From: Flammeovirgaceae bacterium
Lineage (GTDB): Bacteria > Bacteroidota > Bacteroidia > Cytophagales > Cyclobacteriaceae
Assembly: GCA_016709845.1 (NCBI GenBank)
Contig: JADJMA010000015.1
Span: forward strand, 1-64,000
Direction of reading: 5' to 3'
DNA: 64,000 nucleotides
The position numbers were made by a program, and so were the translations under genes. Numbering within the stretch: the first letter of the stretch is position 1; each line of letters starts with the position of its first letter. The notes beneath the pieces were generated by a model. That model was given only the letters and a program-made list of their open reading frames with translations. It was not told the origin of the DNA and ran no database searches. Below, piece by piece: positions 1 to 10,290 of the stretch.

Positions 1-1
1 C

Positions 2-202
2 AAGAAAAGCTTTGGAGTATATAAATCGGACAAACTTAACTACTACGTTTTCCAAGACACCGAGACATTGAATAATTTAGTTGGATTTACGTCTGACAGA
101 AAATTTTTCTCTATTTACATGTTGGACGACTTAGAGACCAAGCAACATTTGGAATTAATCAGAAAATTAAAGTTGAAGGACTTGACTGGGTGGAGCGGGT
201 GA
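2..202 (+). CDS. 3' end of an unidentified small gene
   Basis: An open frame enters from the left edge and ends at TGA 200-202, giving the last 66 residues of a protein (it ends LKLKDLTGWSG). The residues are charged and mostly soluble-looking, with no membrane segment. I do not recognise the family. The stop lies 13 bases before an attC-like hairpin, the position expected for the gene of an integron cassette, so it may be a cassette gene. The 5' end is outside the window. Confidence 0.5.
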   Translation, partial: KKSFGVYKSDKLNYYVFQDTETLNNLVGFTSDRKFFSIYMLDDLETKQHLELIRKLKLKDLTGWSG

Positions 203-215
203 ACGCTTCGAGGTA

Positions 216-350
216 GCATAACAAAATGTTTCTCTGCAATGGTGCGGTGAAGTGTAAGTTATAAGTTTTTATCTTCGTTCCCACCCGTTTGGTTTCGTGG
301 AGACAGGACGCGACTTCAAGGCTGCAACTGCAGAAACACAAACGTTGTGC
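216..350. repeat. attC-like recombination site (site 0)
   Basis: The left arm begins GCATAAC (216-222) and the right arm ends in GTTGTGC (344-350). The two arms form an imperfect inverted repeat: reading inward, TGTTTCT-(CT)-GCA on the left matches the reverse complement of TGCAGAAACA on the right. A central stretch of about 70 bases separates the arms. An AAC...GTT-bounded, bulged palindrome just after a stop codon is the architecture of integron attC sites. The core heptamer does not fit the strict RYYYAAC/GTTRRRY consensus, so the assignment is inference. Confidence 0.5.
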
Positions 351-577
351 GTCATGCATCTACATCAGAGTTTTATACCTTTTTTATATTTTATTTAACT
401 TCACAATACTGTAAAATGGAAACAATTTCATATCCAAGATTTACCATTGTAAAGATAATTTTTATAATAATCCTTTAAAGGTTTACAAAGAAGCACGCCA
501 TACAGAATATTATGAGCCAAAAAGTATTACGGGTTTCAGAAGCAAAAATGTTTATCACAACACAGAGTAAAATTTAA

Positions 578-830
578 GATCGAAAAATTATTAGAATTAA
601 AATTACGCGATGGGATACTGATCCCGATGAAGAGAATAGTGTTTTTATCAAGCATTTTCTGCCGGAGCTAAACAAGAACGTCCGGTACATTCCGATTCTC
701 CATGCAACGACATTACTGTAGTGATCTATCTACCCCTGGGTTACCGTTTGACTCGGAACTTCGCTGTGGATGCATAAACAAACCGGACTATACGACCCCC
801 TATGGTGGAAGATGCGAAGACTTAAAATTA
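578..830 (+). pseudogene. Degenerate fragment, possibly photolyase/cryptochrome-like C-terminus
   Basis: Frame 2 from 578 to 721 reads like protein (DTDPDEENSVFIKHFLPELN). This resembles the DPxGxFIRxWxPEL segment of photolyase/cryptochrome FAD-binding domains. After a stop and frame changes, a KPDYTTPMVEDAKT-like stretch near 770-820 resembles the GKDYPxPIVD segment that follows in that family. No start codon or complete frame exists, and the FAD-binding core is absent. It is either a relic or sequence damaged by errors. The family assignment is tentative, from recalled motifs only. Confidence 0.3.
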
Positions 831-1161
831 AAATAGCGGATCTTGCGCCAACGATTTGAAACTAGATCCAAAAACCGAAACAAGTGGGTAGAGATAGACC
901 GAATCGGATATCGCTGCTTGACCGAATGGTGGCTTATCCATCTGGGGGCAGTGCATTCTGCCCCAATCATCATGGCGGCACAAGAAAAGATGTCACTTTA
1001 CCAAACCTTTAAAGTGGAGTCGACTGGAAGACATTTCTAATGCTTGAGTCATCATTCCCAATCAATGCTTCCAATTCAAAATATCATTTGGCGAAGTATA
1101 ATTTTACTACCTGCTGGTATTGATATTCGTGGTTTTAATTTAATCATTTGAATCATCAGGT
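831..1161. other. Non-coding or unreadable stretch
   Basis: Between the photolyase-like remnant and the reverse-strand remnant I see no convincing gene, promoter or RNA. A 65-codon open frame on the plus strand (843-1040) has no recognisable content and no upstream signal. Confidence 0.4.
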
Positions 1162-2672
1162 TCAGTTTTCTTTGTCCGTTACCTTTAGTGCCGCTGCCCA
1201 TAAAGCAACTTCCTTCAGCACTTCATATTCATTTTTATTGAATTCATTTTTAGCTCAGTTTTACCTAGAAACATTTCCATCCTTTCCTGCTCTGCCTGCC
1301 TGCTGTTGCCAGGGTATTTCCGTATAATCATTTGCTAAATCTTATTGTAATATCATACACTCCGGGTTGAACACCCTTTCCGAGATTGAAGGATATATTG
1401 CTTTCAGTAAATTTTATTAGAATCCTTTCAGGCGTGCGGTACCCTTTACGCGACAGTATTTTTTGTACTCATCAGCGGCCATCTTCCGAAGCTTATGGTC
1501 GATCGGGCGGAAACCAAGCTTGTAATAAAACCAGAAAAACACCTGCAATTCCTTCAGGATTATCCAATCAATTGCGATGCTTCGACCTGAAAATAATTCA
1601 CCTTAAATAATTGCCGATACACTCTTAGTACCTGGCAGACCATATATCCCGATTCACCTCCGCGAAACTGGTCGTAAATATTCAAACCAAAATCAGACCG
1701 CGAACCAAACACTTAACCACCGGCATACGCAGCAGGGTATCCATTTTTAAATAATGTATACCCGAAATACGATTCAAGTAGCAATTGCCTTTGGGGCTCC
1801 ATAGCGTAAATAGCAACAGATAGTCCGCGTTCAAGATGAAAAAGTCTTAGTGAATCTTCTTTCATAAAAGTGGCGGGATCGGTTTCTCTATCCGTAATTG
1901 CCATTGAGTTCTTAATCACCCGCACAGTCCAACTCCTTTGTGCTTCTGTTAGCGATGCTGCATCCGGCAATTTACTGTCAAGAAAATCTCTTGCATTAAA
2001 ATGTTTTATACTATCGTTGTGATAGAACATCTCAGGAATCTCAATCTGATTATAGGCTTTCGAAAGAACTTGTTCTTCGGAAGAATATCCAGTTTAATTC
2101 GAGGCTCTCATAAAATGATCCTTTACATAAAAGGCTGGTCGTCAAATCTGCTTAGCTCGTTCAATAGGTACGTTAACTGCAATTCCTCTTTGGCATCGGC
2201 TCCTTCAGCAACTCTAGATCAGAAAACGCGGATGTGGTCTCGCTTCTTTCAACCGATGGAAGTGTAACTTTTAACGCTACATTTAAATCAAACAATACAT
2301 CTTCAATCTCAGTGATATGAATGGTACAGTCGGGATGCGTAGTTAACCACCGGGTACAATCGTGTGAATAACAAAGAGTGATATCTGGTAGACGGAATAC
2401 CGGAATTTGTGAATACCTCCATGGCTTTTGAGGTTGCTTTTTCAGGTAGGATGTAATCCGAACTATTTCATGCTCGGCAATCTTAAAAGTTTTTATCAAG
2501 GTGGAAACGCCCGTATAAACAGCAGCGTTTCAAAATAACTGAGTAACTTGGTTAAAGGCATTTTATTTTCGAAACCCATTTCATGATAGAAACTTTCTGC
2601 CGGTTTGCTTCTGAATCAAATCGACTAACTATTTTTTAAAGCTTCAACGCTGCTTTTAAAAGTAATCCTCAT
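1162..2672 (-). pseudogene. Frameshifted gene for a conserved protein of unknown function
   Basis: Joining at least seven frame segments gives one continuous protein of about 480 residues. It starts at ATG 2672-2670 (MRITFKSSVEALK), runs through FYHEMGFENKMPLTKLLSYF, RITSYLKKQPQKPW, DFGLNIYDQFRGGESGYM, QVLRVYRQLFKVNYFQVE and FWFYYKLGFRPIDHKLRK, and ends near 1162. The FRGGESGY, DNPEGIA and FWFYYKLGFRP stretches look like conserved blocks, and the FWFYYKLGFRP wording recalls GNAT acetyltransferases. I know no function. Because the segments line up without losing content, sequence errors explain the breaks at least as well as gene decay. Confidence 0.5.
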
Positions 2673-2837
2673 TTTATTATTGATATTAAAATTTTGATCG
2701 CCTCCGTTTCTATAAATTAAAGGGTGAGAAGTAAGTAATATACATAATATTTGGAGTGCGTTTTCAAAAATTTATTTAACAATCACCTTGCACCAAGAGA
2801 GAAAATAATTTCGATACTGGCAAGTATAGATAAAAAA

Positions 2838-2874
2838 AGAGAGCTGATATTATTCCAAATAACATCAGCTCTCT
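2838..2874. terminator. Bidirectional intrinsic terminator
   Basis: An 11-bp perfect stem (AGAGAGCTGAT / ATCAGCTCTCT) encloses a 15-base loop. A seven-A tract lies on the left and a short T run on the right. It sits 32 bases past the stop of the reverse-strand beta-propeller gene, whose transcript would end in the U run. Confidence 0.8.
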
Positions 2875-2905
2875 TTTATCGGTTTAATACCGTATTTTAT
2901 TTTAA

Positions 2906-5900
2906 TTAATCTTCCCAAAGTGAAATCTGCGTGCTCTTCACTTTATCACTAAATGGGGTTAACTCTTTCGCCTTGAAGTCAGCAATTGTTTTAGTGTATT
3001 CCGATGCCTTGGTTTCTAATTTTTTCAATAATATCATTTCAGATTCTCCCGGAGGAACCATAGGACTTAAAAAATAAAATCCCAATGATTGTAATTGAGC
3101 CTTTAGATCATCGGTATCTCCGAGAATTCCACTCGCAGGCTTAGGTACACCTGCTGTAGCAATTTCATCCACTCTTTTTTGCAATTCAGTCGCTCCCTTC
3201 AATAGATCTTTAGATGTATCGTCCTTACGATCTTTTATAAAGGTAGTAAGCTTGGTTAACGAGGTTCCCATTTTCTGTAGCGACTCATAGTCTTCAGTAA
3301 AAGTGGTGATCATTTTCATATAAGTCTCCTTTCTTTCGAGATTGGTTTTGAATTGATCTAACGTAATCTGCATGCCTGGATCAGGTAGTATCTTTATGGA
3401 CTGAGTAACGGAATCCTTACCTACTTTAACAGTTACGGTATACATTCCAGGAAGAGCCTCTACTCCTTGCGAGAAGAATGCTGCGAAGGGATCCATAGCA
3501 CCGGGGTAACGGCTGGCTTCCTTTTTAAGATCCCAGGCCATTCGATTGACACCGGGTTGTGCACTTGCCTTTAATGATCTGAAAATTTTTCCCGCACTAT
3601 CCTTAATAGTTATAGCTACAGAATCTTTCCCGACTTTATTTTTAGACCAATAACTGATCAATGCACCGGTTGGTCTGTTTTCACCAGAAAATCCATCATC
3701 GGCTCCAAAGAATGTGGGCATTCCGATTACAGCCTGGTAGGCATCGGGCGGGGTAAATAAATGTATCGTTTTGTTCGTTACATTTTTGTCCATGGCCATT
3801 TCTCGTAATGGTCGGATGTCATCCAATATGTATAACGATCTTCCGAACGTGGCTACTGCAAGATCGTGTTCTCTTGGGTGAATAATCATATCCATGGCAG
3901 AGGCGGTTGGAAAATCTGATTTCCACTTGGTCCAGTTGGCACCTGCATCAATGCTCACATACAACCCAAATTCAGTTCCGAGAAAAAGTAAGTTGGGTGT
4001 TTTAGGATCTTGAGCAATACTTAATGCGTATCCCCAAACACTCTTCTCATCAACCAAACGCGCCCATGTTTTTCCGTAGTTGGTGGTCTTAAATACAGAA
4101 GGGTCCAGTTGTTTCTGCGGTGATCTTCAAATACAACAGATGCCTCACCCTTGTTATGAAGTGATGCTTTTATTTGTGGTACCCAGGTTCCTGCAGGCAC
4201 TCCTTTAATGTTGGCTACCATATTAGTCCAGGTAGCACCACCATCTCTGGTAAGTTGAACATTCCCATCATCTGTACCAACCAGATAACTCCTTCTCGAG
4301 TGGACTTGGTTCAATTACAATAATCGTAGTAAAGTTCTCAGCTGCAGAATTGTCTATGGTTAAGCCTCCCGATTGACCTTGCTTTTTGCTTTTCGGGGTC
4401 ATTGGTTGTTAAATCAGGAGAGATGGTTGTCCAGGCAAAACCTTTATTGGTGGTTTTGTGAACAAACTGACTACCGATATATAGGGTACTGTTGTTAAAC
4501 GGATCTTGTGCAATGGCCGTATTCCAGTTGAAACGAAGTTTTGTGTCACCTTCAATCTGTGGTTTGATTGACTTGATCATGCCCGTCTTTTTATCGTAAC
4601 GCATGAAACTGCCTCCCTGTGATAGTGAATAGCCGTAACGAGAATCGTCAAGATCGGGAAGAACATCAAACCCGTCTCCAAACCCAACGCTAACGAAATC
4701 GGTATTTTGAATTTTTCCAAAAATTTGCCATTTGTACGCAGGCCCCGACCATGTTCCATTATCCTGAAGACCACCCATTACATTATAGGAATTTCATTGT
4801 CTACGTTGATATGGTAAAACTGGCCCAACGGAAGGTTATGATGAAACCTCCAACTCTTACCGCGATCCAGACTTTCGTAAAAGCCGCCATCATTACCATC
4901 TAAAATATGATTTGTATTTTTTTGGATTGATCCAAAATGCATGATGATCGCTATGAACACCAAACGGCCCCATAAGACTAGTGAAACTCTTACCACCGTC
5001 CTCACTCACGGTTACTTCAGTAAACACGTTATAGATTCTGTTTTCGTTTGTAGGGTCTATGCGCAAGTCGGCATAATAGAATGGACGATCTCCTACATTC
5101 TTATCGGCAGTCATTTTCCAATTGTTGCCGCCATCATTAGATCGGTACAAGGCAGTGGCTTTACTTTCTATGAGTGCATACACTACATCAGGGTTGCTAT
5201 TTGCAATTGCGACACCAATCCGACCCAATTCCCCTTTAGGCAATCCGTTCTTTTCATCTTTCTTCACCCAGTTTTTTCCACCATCCATAGTGATATACAA
5301 CCCTGAGCCCGGTCCGCCAGAATTCATAAACCATGGCCAGCGCTGGTATTCCCACATGGCCACAATAATTTTATTGGGGTTGGAAGGATCCATTACCATA
5401 TCAGCAACACCGGTAGAGTTATTTACAAACAGAATTTTGTTCCAGGTTTTCCCCATCCGTTGTTTTGTAAACACCTCTATCGGCTGTGGGGTCCAGGCAG
5501 TACCGATTGCACCAATGTAAACCACATCAGGATTGTTAGGGTCGATGATTACTCTGTGAATATTGCGTGTGTTGTCAAGTCCCAAATGTTCCCAGGTGGT
5601 TCCTCCATCCATTGATTTATACACTCCGTTTCCGCTGCTCTGACTGTTTCTGGGATTTCCTTCCCCTGTTCCCACATAGATAAGGCTGGGATTTTTTTGA
5701 TAAACCGTCACATCACCGATGGAATGAACTTTCTGCGCATCAAACAATGGCTTGAAATTGATTCCACCATTTTCCGATTTCCAGAGTCCACCGGATGCTG
5801 AGCCTACAAATATTTGTGAGGGATCATCATTCAGCACTTCAATAGCGGTAACGCGCCCACTCATTCCGGCTGGTCCGATACTCCTAAATTTTAAGCCTCC

Positions 5901-5996
5901 GAGTTTATCCATTTCCAGCTTTTGCCCTAGGAGTAGGGTGGTTGTGAAAAACAGAAACAAGGACAATGCTATCTTGTTGTAGTTGTGTTTATTCAT
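2906..5996 (-). CDS. Sortilin/VPS10-type beta-propeller protein (frameshifted)
   Basis: The reconstructed protein has about 1030 residues, with a signal peptide ending LLLGQ. The N-terminal two thirds contain Asp-box/BNR repeats: SMDGGTTW, TMDGGKNW, SNDGGNNW, SEDGGKSF, TRDGGATW and SIDAGANW. These match the exported sortilin-like family often annotated as glycosyl hydrolase or exo-sialidase. The last 350 residues form a beta-rich then helical tail. Substrate and catalysis are unknown, and no sialidase catalytic set is evident. It lies 36 bases downstream of the M20 peptidase on the same strand, so the two are probably co-transcribed. Frame breaks near 4915, 4785, 4345, 4310 and 4060 are likely sequence errors. 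A paralogue lies at 26219-29365. Confidence 0.8.
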
Positions 5997-6032
5997 GATT
6001 AGTTGAGTTTAATGACTGTGTGTGTTATTATT

Positions 6033-7469
6033 TTATGGATTGGCATTTTTAATGAGCTGGTGTACGAATTGAACGCACTCTTTTAAATAGTCCGTTTTCA
6101 TATGTTCATTGATTCCGTGGGCTAACCCTTCATCACCTTTAGCGTAATGCATCGGATAGAACCGATAAACATTATCGGAGATGGAATAAAAATGTTTTGA
6201 GTCGGTTCCGCCACCGATCAATCCGGGAACAACAACCGCTTCCGGGTAAAGTTGTTTGATTGTTTTCTCAATCATCCGGAACCCATCCGCATCGACCTCC
6301 GATACCGGTGAAGGCTCGTTCACATCACTTGCTACCTTAATGGTAATTTGATCATTCTTAATTACATCAATAATGTGCTGTTTAACAGTTTCAGATGTTT
6401 CTCCCGGCAAAATCCTGAAGTTAACGGTAGCTTTTGCTACTGTAGGAATTACGTTGTCTTTGATACCGCTATTAAAAATGGTTGGCGCTGTAGTGGTTCG
6501 TGCTGTAAAACCTTCAAGGATTAAATTTTTGAATAACCAAGGGTTGGAAAAAACCAGTTTCATACCGAATGGCATTTCGGGCCCGAGGTAGGCTATTTGT
6601 TGATCGAGCGGACTTACCATTTTAAGATCCAGTTGATTTTGCTCCAGGTCGTAAATGGCTTTGGCCAACATGCCTATAGTATTTTTTGCAGGCGGGTTAG
6701 ACGAATGCCCGCCACCTGTTTCAATTCTTAACTCATAAGAAACAAATCCTTTTTCCGCCACATTCACCATTGCCATCGGCTTTGATAGGCCTGGTACAAG
6801 TCCATCCACAATAAATCCCCCTTCGTCAATGGTAAACAATGCCTGAACATTTTGTGAGGCCAGGTATTTAGAAATCTCAAGGGCGCCATCATGCCCACCC
6901 AACTCTTCATCGTGGCCGAAGGCGAGGTAAATGGTTCGTGATGGTTTGTAGCCTTCGGCAATTAATCTCTCAACGGCTTCCATGATACCAATCAAACTGG
7001 ATTTATCATCCATGCTTCCTCTTCCCCAAAGTGCTCCATCTTTAATGGTTCCAGAGAAAGGAGGTTCTTGCCACTTATCTTTGGTAGGCTCATCGATAGG
7101 TACCACATCTTGATGCGACATGAGTATAATAGGTTTTAGTTTTGAATCAGTTCCATGCCATGTGTACAACAGACTGTACCGGTTTATAATCTTTCGATCC
7201 AAAACAGAATCAATTAAAGGGTAAGTCTCTTGCAAAAAATTTCTAAACGCAATAAAAACAGCTGAATCCGGGTCAGTCTCCAGGTTATAGGAGATGGTTG
7301 GAATTTGTACGGCTTTGGAAAAGTTATTCAGCACCTCATCACCTACAGCGATCGGTGTGATGGGATCAACTTTAATTTGTTTTGAGGTGGAGGTGAGGGT
7401 GTTGAAAAGTAACACCACCACCACCAAGGCAACGAGCCCCAGAATTGCTAAAAGTACTTTTTTTATCAT
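6033..7469 (-). CDS. M20-family metallopeptidase (PM20D1/carboxypeptidase-like)
   Basis: This 478-residue protein is intact. Residues 5-23 form a signal or anchor helix, so it acts in the periplasm or on the membrane. The di-zinc site is visible: SHQDVV (H119, D121), GRGSMDDK (D154/D155), the catalytic EE pair in GHDEELGG (188-189) and a late HGINEHM histidine. Length and motifs fit M20 exopeptidases of the carboxypeptidase S/PM20D1 type, which cleave or transfer N-terminal acyl or peptidyl groups from amino acids. The exact substrate cannot be read from sequence. It is the first gene of a likely operon with the downstream beta-propeller gene. Confidence 0.88.
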   Translation of the reverse strand: MIKKVLLAILGLVALVVVVLLFNTLTSTSKQIKVDPITPIAVGDEVLNNFSKAVQIPTISYNLETDPDSAVFIAFRNFLQETYPLIDSVLDRKIINRYSLLYTWHGTDSKLKPIILMSHQDVVPIDEPTKDKWQEPPFSGTIKDGALWGRGSMDDKSSLIGIMEAVERLIAEGYKPSRTIYLAFGHDEELGGHDGALEISKYLASQNVQALFTIDEGGFIVDGLVPGLSKPMAMVNVAEKGFVSYELRIETGGGHSSNPPAKNTIGMLAKAIYDLEQNQLDLKMVSPLDQQIAYLGPEMPFGMKLVFSNPWLFKNLILEGFTARTTTAPTIFNSGIKDNVIPTVAKATVNFRILPGETSETVKQHIIDVIKNDQITIKVASDVNEPSPVSEVDADGFRMIEKTIKQLYPEAVVVPGLIGGGTDSKHFYSISDNVYRFYPMHYAKGDEGLAHGINEHMKTDYLKECVQFVHQLIKNANP

Positions 7470-7672
7470 AGATGCTTAATAGTTAAGGATGTTAAATAAA
7501 TGGCGACTGAAATATAATTATGAACCTGGAGTTAAATAAATGATTACTATTATATGTGTAAAATTATATTCACCGTTTGGGTTTTTACTTCTAAAGTGGT
7601 TCAAATAAACTGTGACAACCTGTTAACAAAACTCATGATTTTAGTATAATTTCAAACACCATTCGTTGAACT

Positions 7673-10066
7673 CTATTCGTATTTCAGCGCGTCCACTGAG
7701 TTGGTGTGTGACACTTTTATACTATGATACGATAGCGTTAGCAGAGCCAAAATAAAATTGGCTACCCCTGCAAGAATGAATAGGCTTGGACCAATAGATG
7801 TTTTGAAGGCAAAGTTTGTTAACCAGGTATTCATAAAGTAATAACCAATAGGTACCGCAATTGCAAAAGAGACTGTCAGGAGAAACAGAAAATTCCGGGA
7901 AACGAGCAAAAGAATGTTATTGGTATTCGCCCCTAATACTTTTCGTAATGCTATCTCCTTAGTACGTCTTTCTGCCGTAAATGAGGAAAGTCCAAATAAG
8001 CCCATAAGTGAAATTAATAAAGCAATAATCGAGAAAACGATGAAAAGGTCGGCACTGCGTCTTTCACTTTTATACAAGTTATTATACTCCTGATCGAGAA
8101 ACATATATTCAAAAGGCAAATTACCTGCAAACTTCTTCCATTCAGAAGAAATGATATCAATCGTTTCGCTAAGATTCTCAGGCTTAACTTTCACGAGAAG
8201 GTATTCATAATCACCCGGATTAAATTCTAATACCAGTGGACCAATGTTATGGTGCAGCGATTGAAAATGGAAATCGCTTACTACACCCATTACTCTACCT
8301 GGGTGCTGGTTTCCCTGCCGGATACTAATAGACTTGCTAAGGACGTCATCTTCTTTCCCGCCAATAGAGGCCAAGGCACTTTCGTTACTAACGAAGTGGT
8401 TCAGGGTGCCATTGCCACGAATGGATGAAATGAGTTGCTCACCTTGTTTAACTTTAATATTCATTACCTTAAAGAAGTCGGGATCAACGGACACACAGTT
8501 AACACCGAATGTTTCAGATTTTGAAATGTCAATGTTTTCACCTGTTTGAATATCAGTAGGAAGTTGAGAGACAGCAGTAGCCCCAAGAACAGATGTGTGC
8601 CTTAATAATTGGGATTTTAAAACCTCATATTGTGAATGAATTTCTTTGTAGCCAATATTTAGTACAATCGTGTGATCAAGGTTGTAACCAAGTTTGGCGT
8701 CTTGTAAATAGCTTACTTGTTGGTAGGTGATAGCTGTGCAAATAGTAAGAACGATAGAGATCGTAAACTGAAATACAACCAATGCTTTGCGAAGTGTTAT
8801 TCCTCGGGCCGAAGAGCTTATATTGACCTTAAAAAGTTTTATAGGCTTAAAAGCTGACAAAGCAAGGGCAGGAATGAAACCCGTTAAAACTCCAATTAAA
8901 ATAGTGATCCCCAGGGTACTGAGCAGAACACTGGTTTGAAGTAAACTGATGGAGAGATATTCCTGACCAATAATGGTTACAACAAGAGGGCGACAGATTT
9001 CAATGACAAGTATGGCTAGAGCTAAGGCCATAAATAAAACCGCAAAAGATTCGATCATGAATTGAACGATCAGCTGCTTGCGCGAAGCGCCAAATATTTT
9101 TCGAACTCCCACCTCTTTAAATCGCTGTGTATGACGCGCGGCTGCCAGGTTGGTATAATTAACAATGGCCACCAAAAGAACAAGCAGAGCAATGGTTACA
9201 AACAAATAAACATAAGAGATATTACCATTAGGTTGCAATTCAAATTTCATGTTAGATTTTAAATGAATGTCCTTAAAAGGTTGTAAACGTAAATCCACCT
9301 CTTTACCGTAGTTATCGGGGTCATTAGGAAAATGATCGAGCAGCCTGTCTATTTTATTTTTAAGTTCAGTTGGGGGCTTTGTTCTTTCAACTTGACATAA
9401 GTATGAAATACAACTCCGCTCCATAACCTTTCTTCTGCACCCCTGATCCAAGGGTGAGCTTGCATGGAAGCCAGTAGGTCAAAATGGAAATGGGTATTAG
9501 GAGGAATATTTTCTATAACTCCAGTAACTTCAAACTCCTTGTCTGTCCCAACGGTTATTGTTTTTCCAATTGGATCATCCTGGCCAAAAAATATTTCTGC
9601 TGTTGACTGGGTAAGTATAATAGCATTTGGCTTGGTCAAAGCCGTGGCTTTGTTTCCCTTGATCATCTCAAAAGGAAAAATTTTTAAAACGTTTGAATCG
9701 CCATAAAAGAATTTTAAATCAGTAAAGATTTTATCCTCATAGGAGACGCGTGTTTTGCTTCCCAAAAAACCTTGATTGAAGAGTCTGGCACTTTCTTCTA
9801 CTTCTGGAAACTGTGATAATACACGAGTTCGAACCATTGGATAGGTGGATGCTATACCTTGGTCTCCTGGCTCGTTCGAAAAGGTTACAACCCGATAGAT
9901 ACGATCGCTATTGGTAAAATAGGAATCATAACTTTCTTCAAATCGAACCCAGGAATAGATTAGGAAGACGTAGCCAAACTTATTGCCAGACCAATTGTGT
10001 TGATGATCGTTAAAGCTTTTCCCTTGACAAAATCCGGATGGTCGAGAGAATGTAGTTTCTAATCAT
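7673..10066 (-). CDS. FtsX/MacB-type ABC transporter permease (frameshifted N-terminus)
   Basis: The reconstructed protein has about 797 residues and starts MIRNYILSTIRILSREKAL at ATG 10066-10064. It has the duplicated MacB architecture: an N-terminal membrane helix, a periplasmic MacB_PCD domain (IYRVV, VTGVIENIPPNTHFHFDLLA), three FtsX helices with the VGVRKIFGASRKQLIVQF coupling motif, then a second periplasmic domain and a second FtsX unit (IALRKVLGANTNNI). It is a membrane subunit of an efflux or envelope ABC system, and no ATPase gene is adjacent. Breaks near 10010, 9955 and 9400 look like single-base errors. It is a paralogue of the permease at 12830. Confidence 0.85.
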
Positions 10067-10290
10067 AGTTTCTAATCTCTATTTAGAGTCAATGTTAAAC
10101 TAGGGTTGTAAGAATTTGATACTAAACAATTTTTGGTATTTAATGATATTGCTTTTTTAAATGTGAAAGAACTTCGTCAGATGAGTTATTAGATGACTAT
10201 TTAGGGTCTAAAAGTTAAAGTAAACAAAACAAAAGCACAATAAGTATGTGCTTAATATAGTATAGCTTTAAAAAATATTTAGTGACATAG

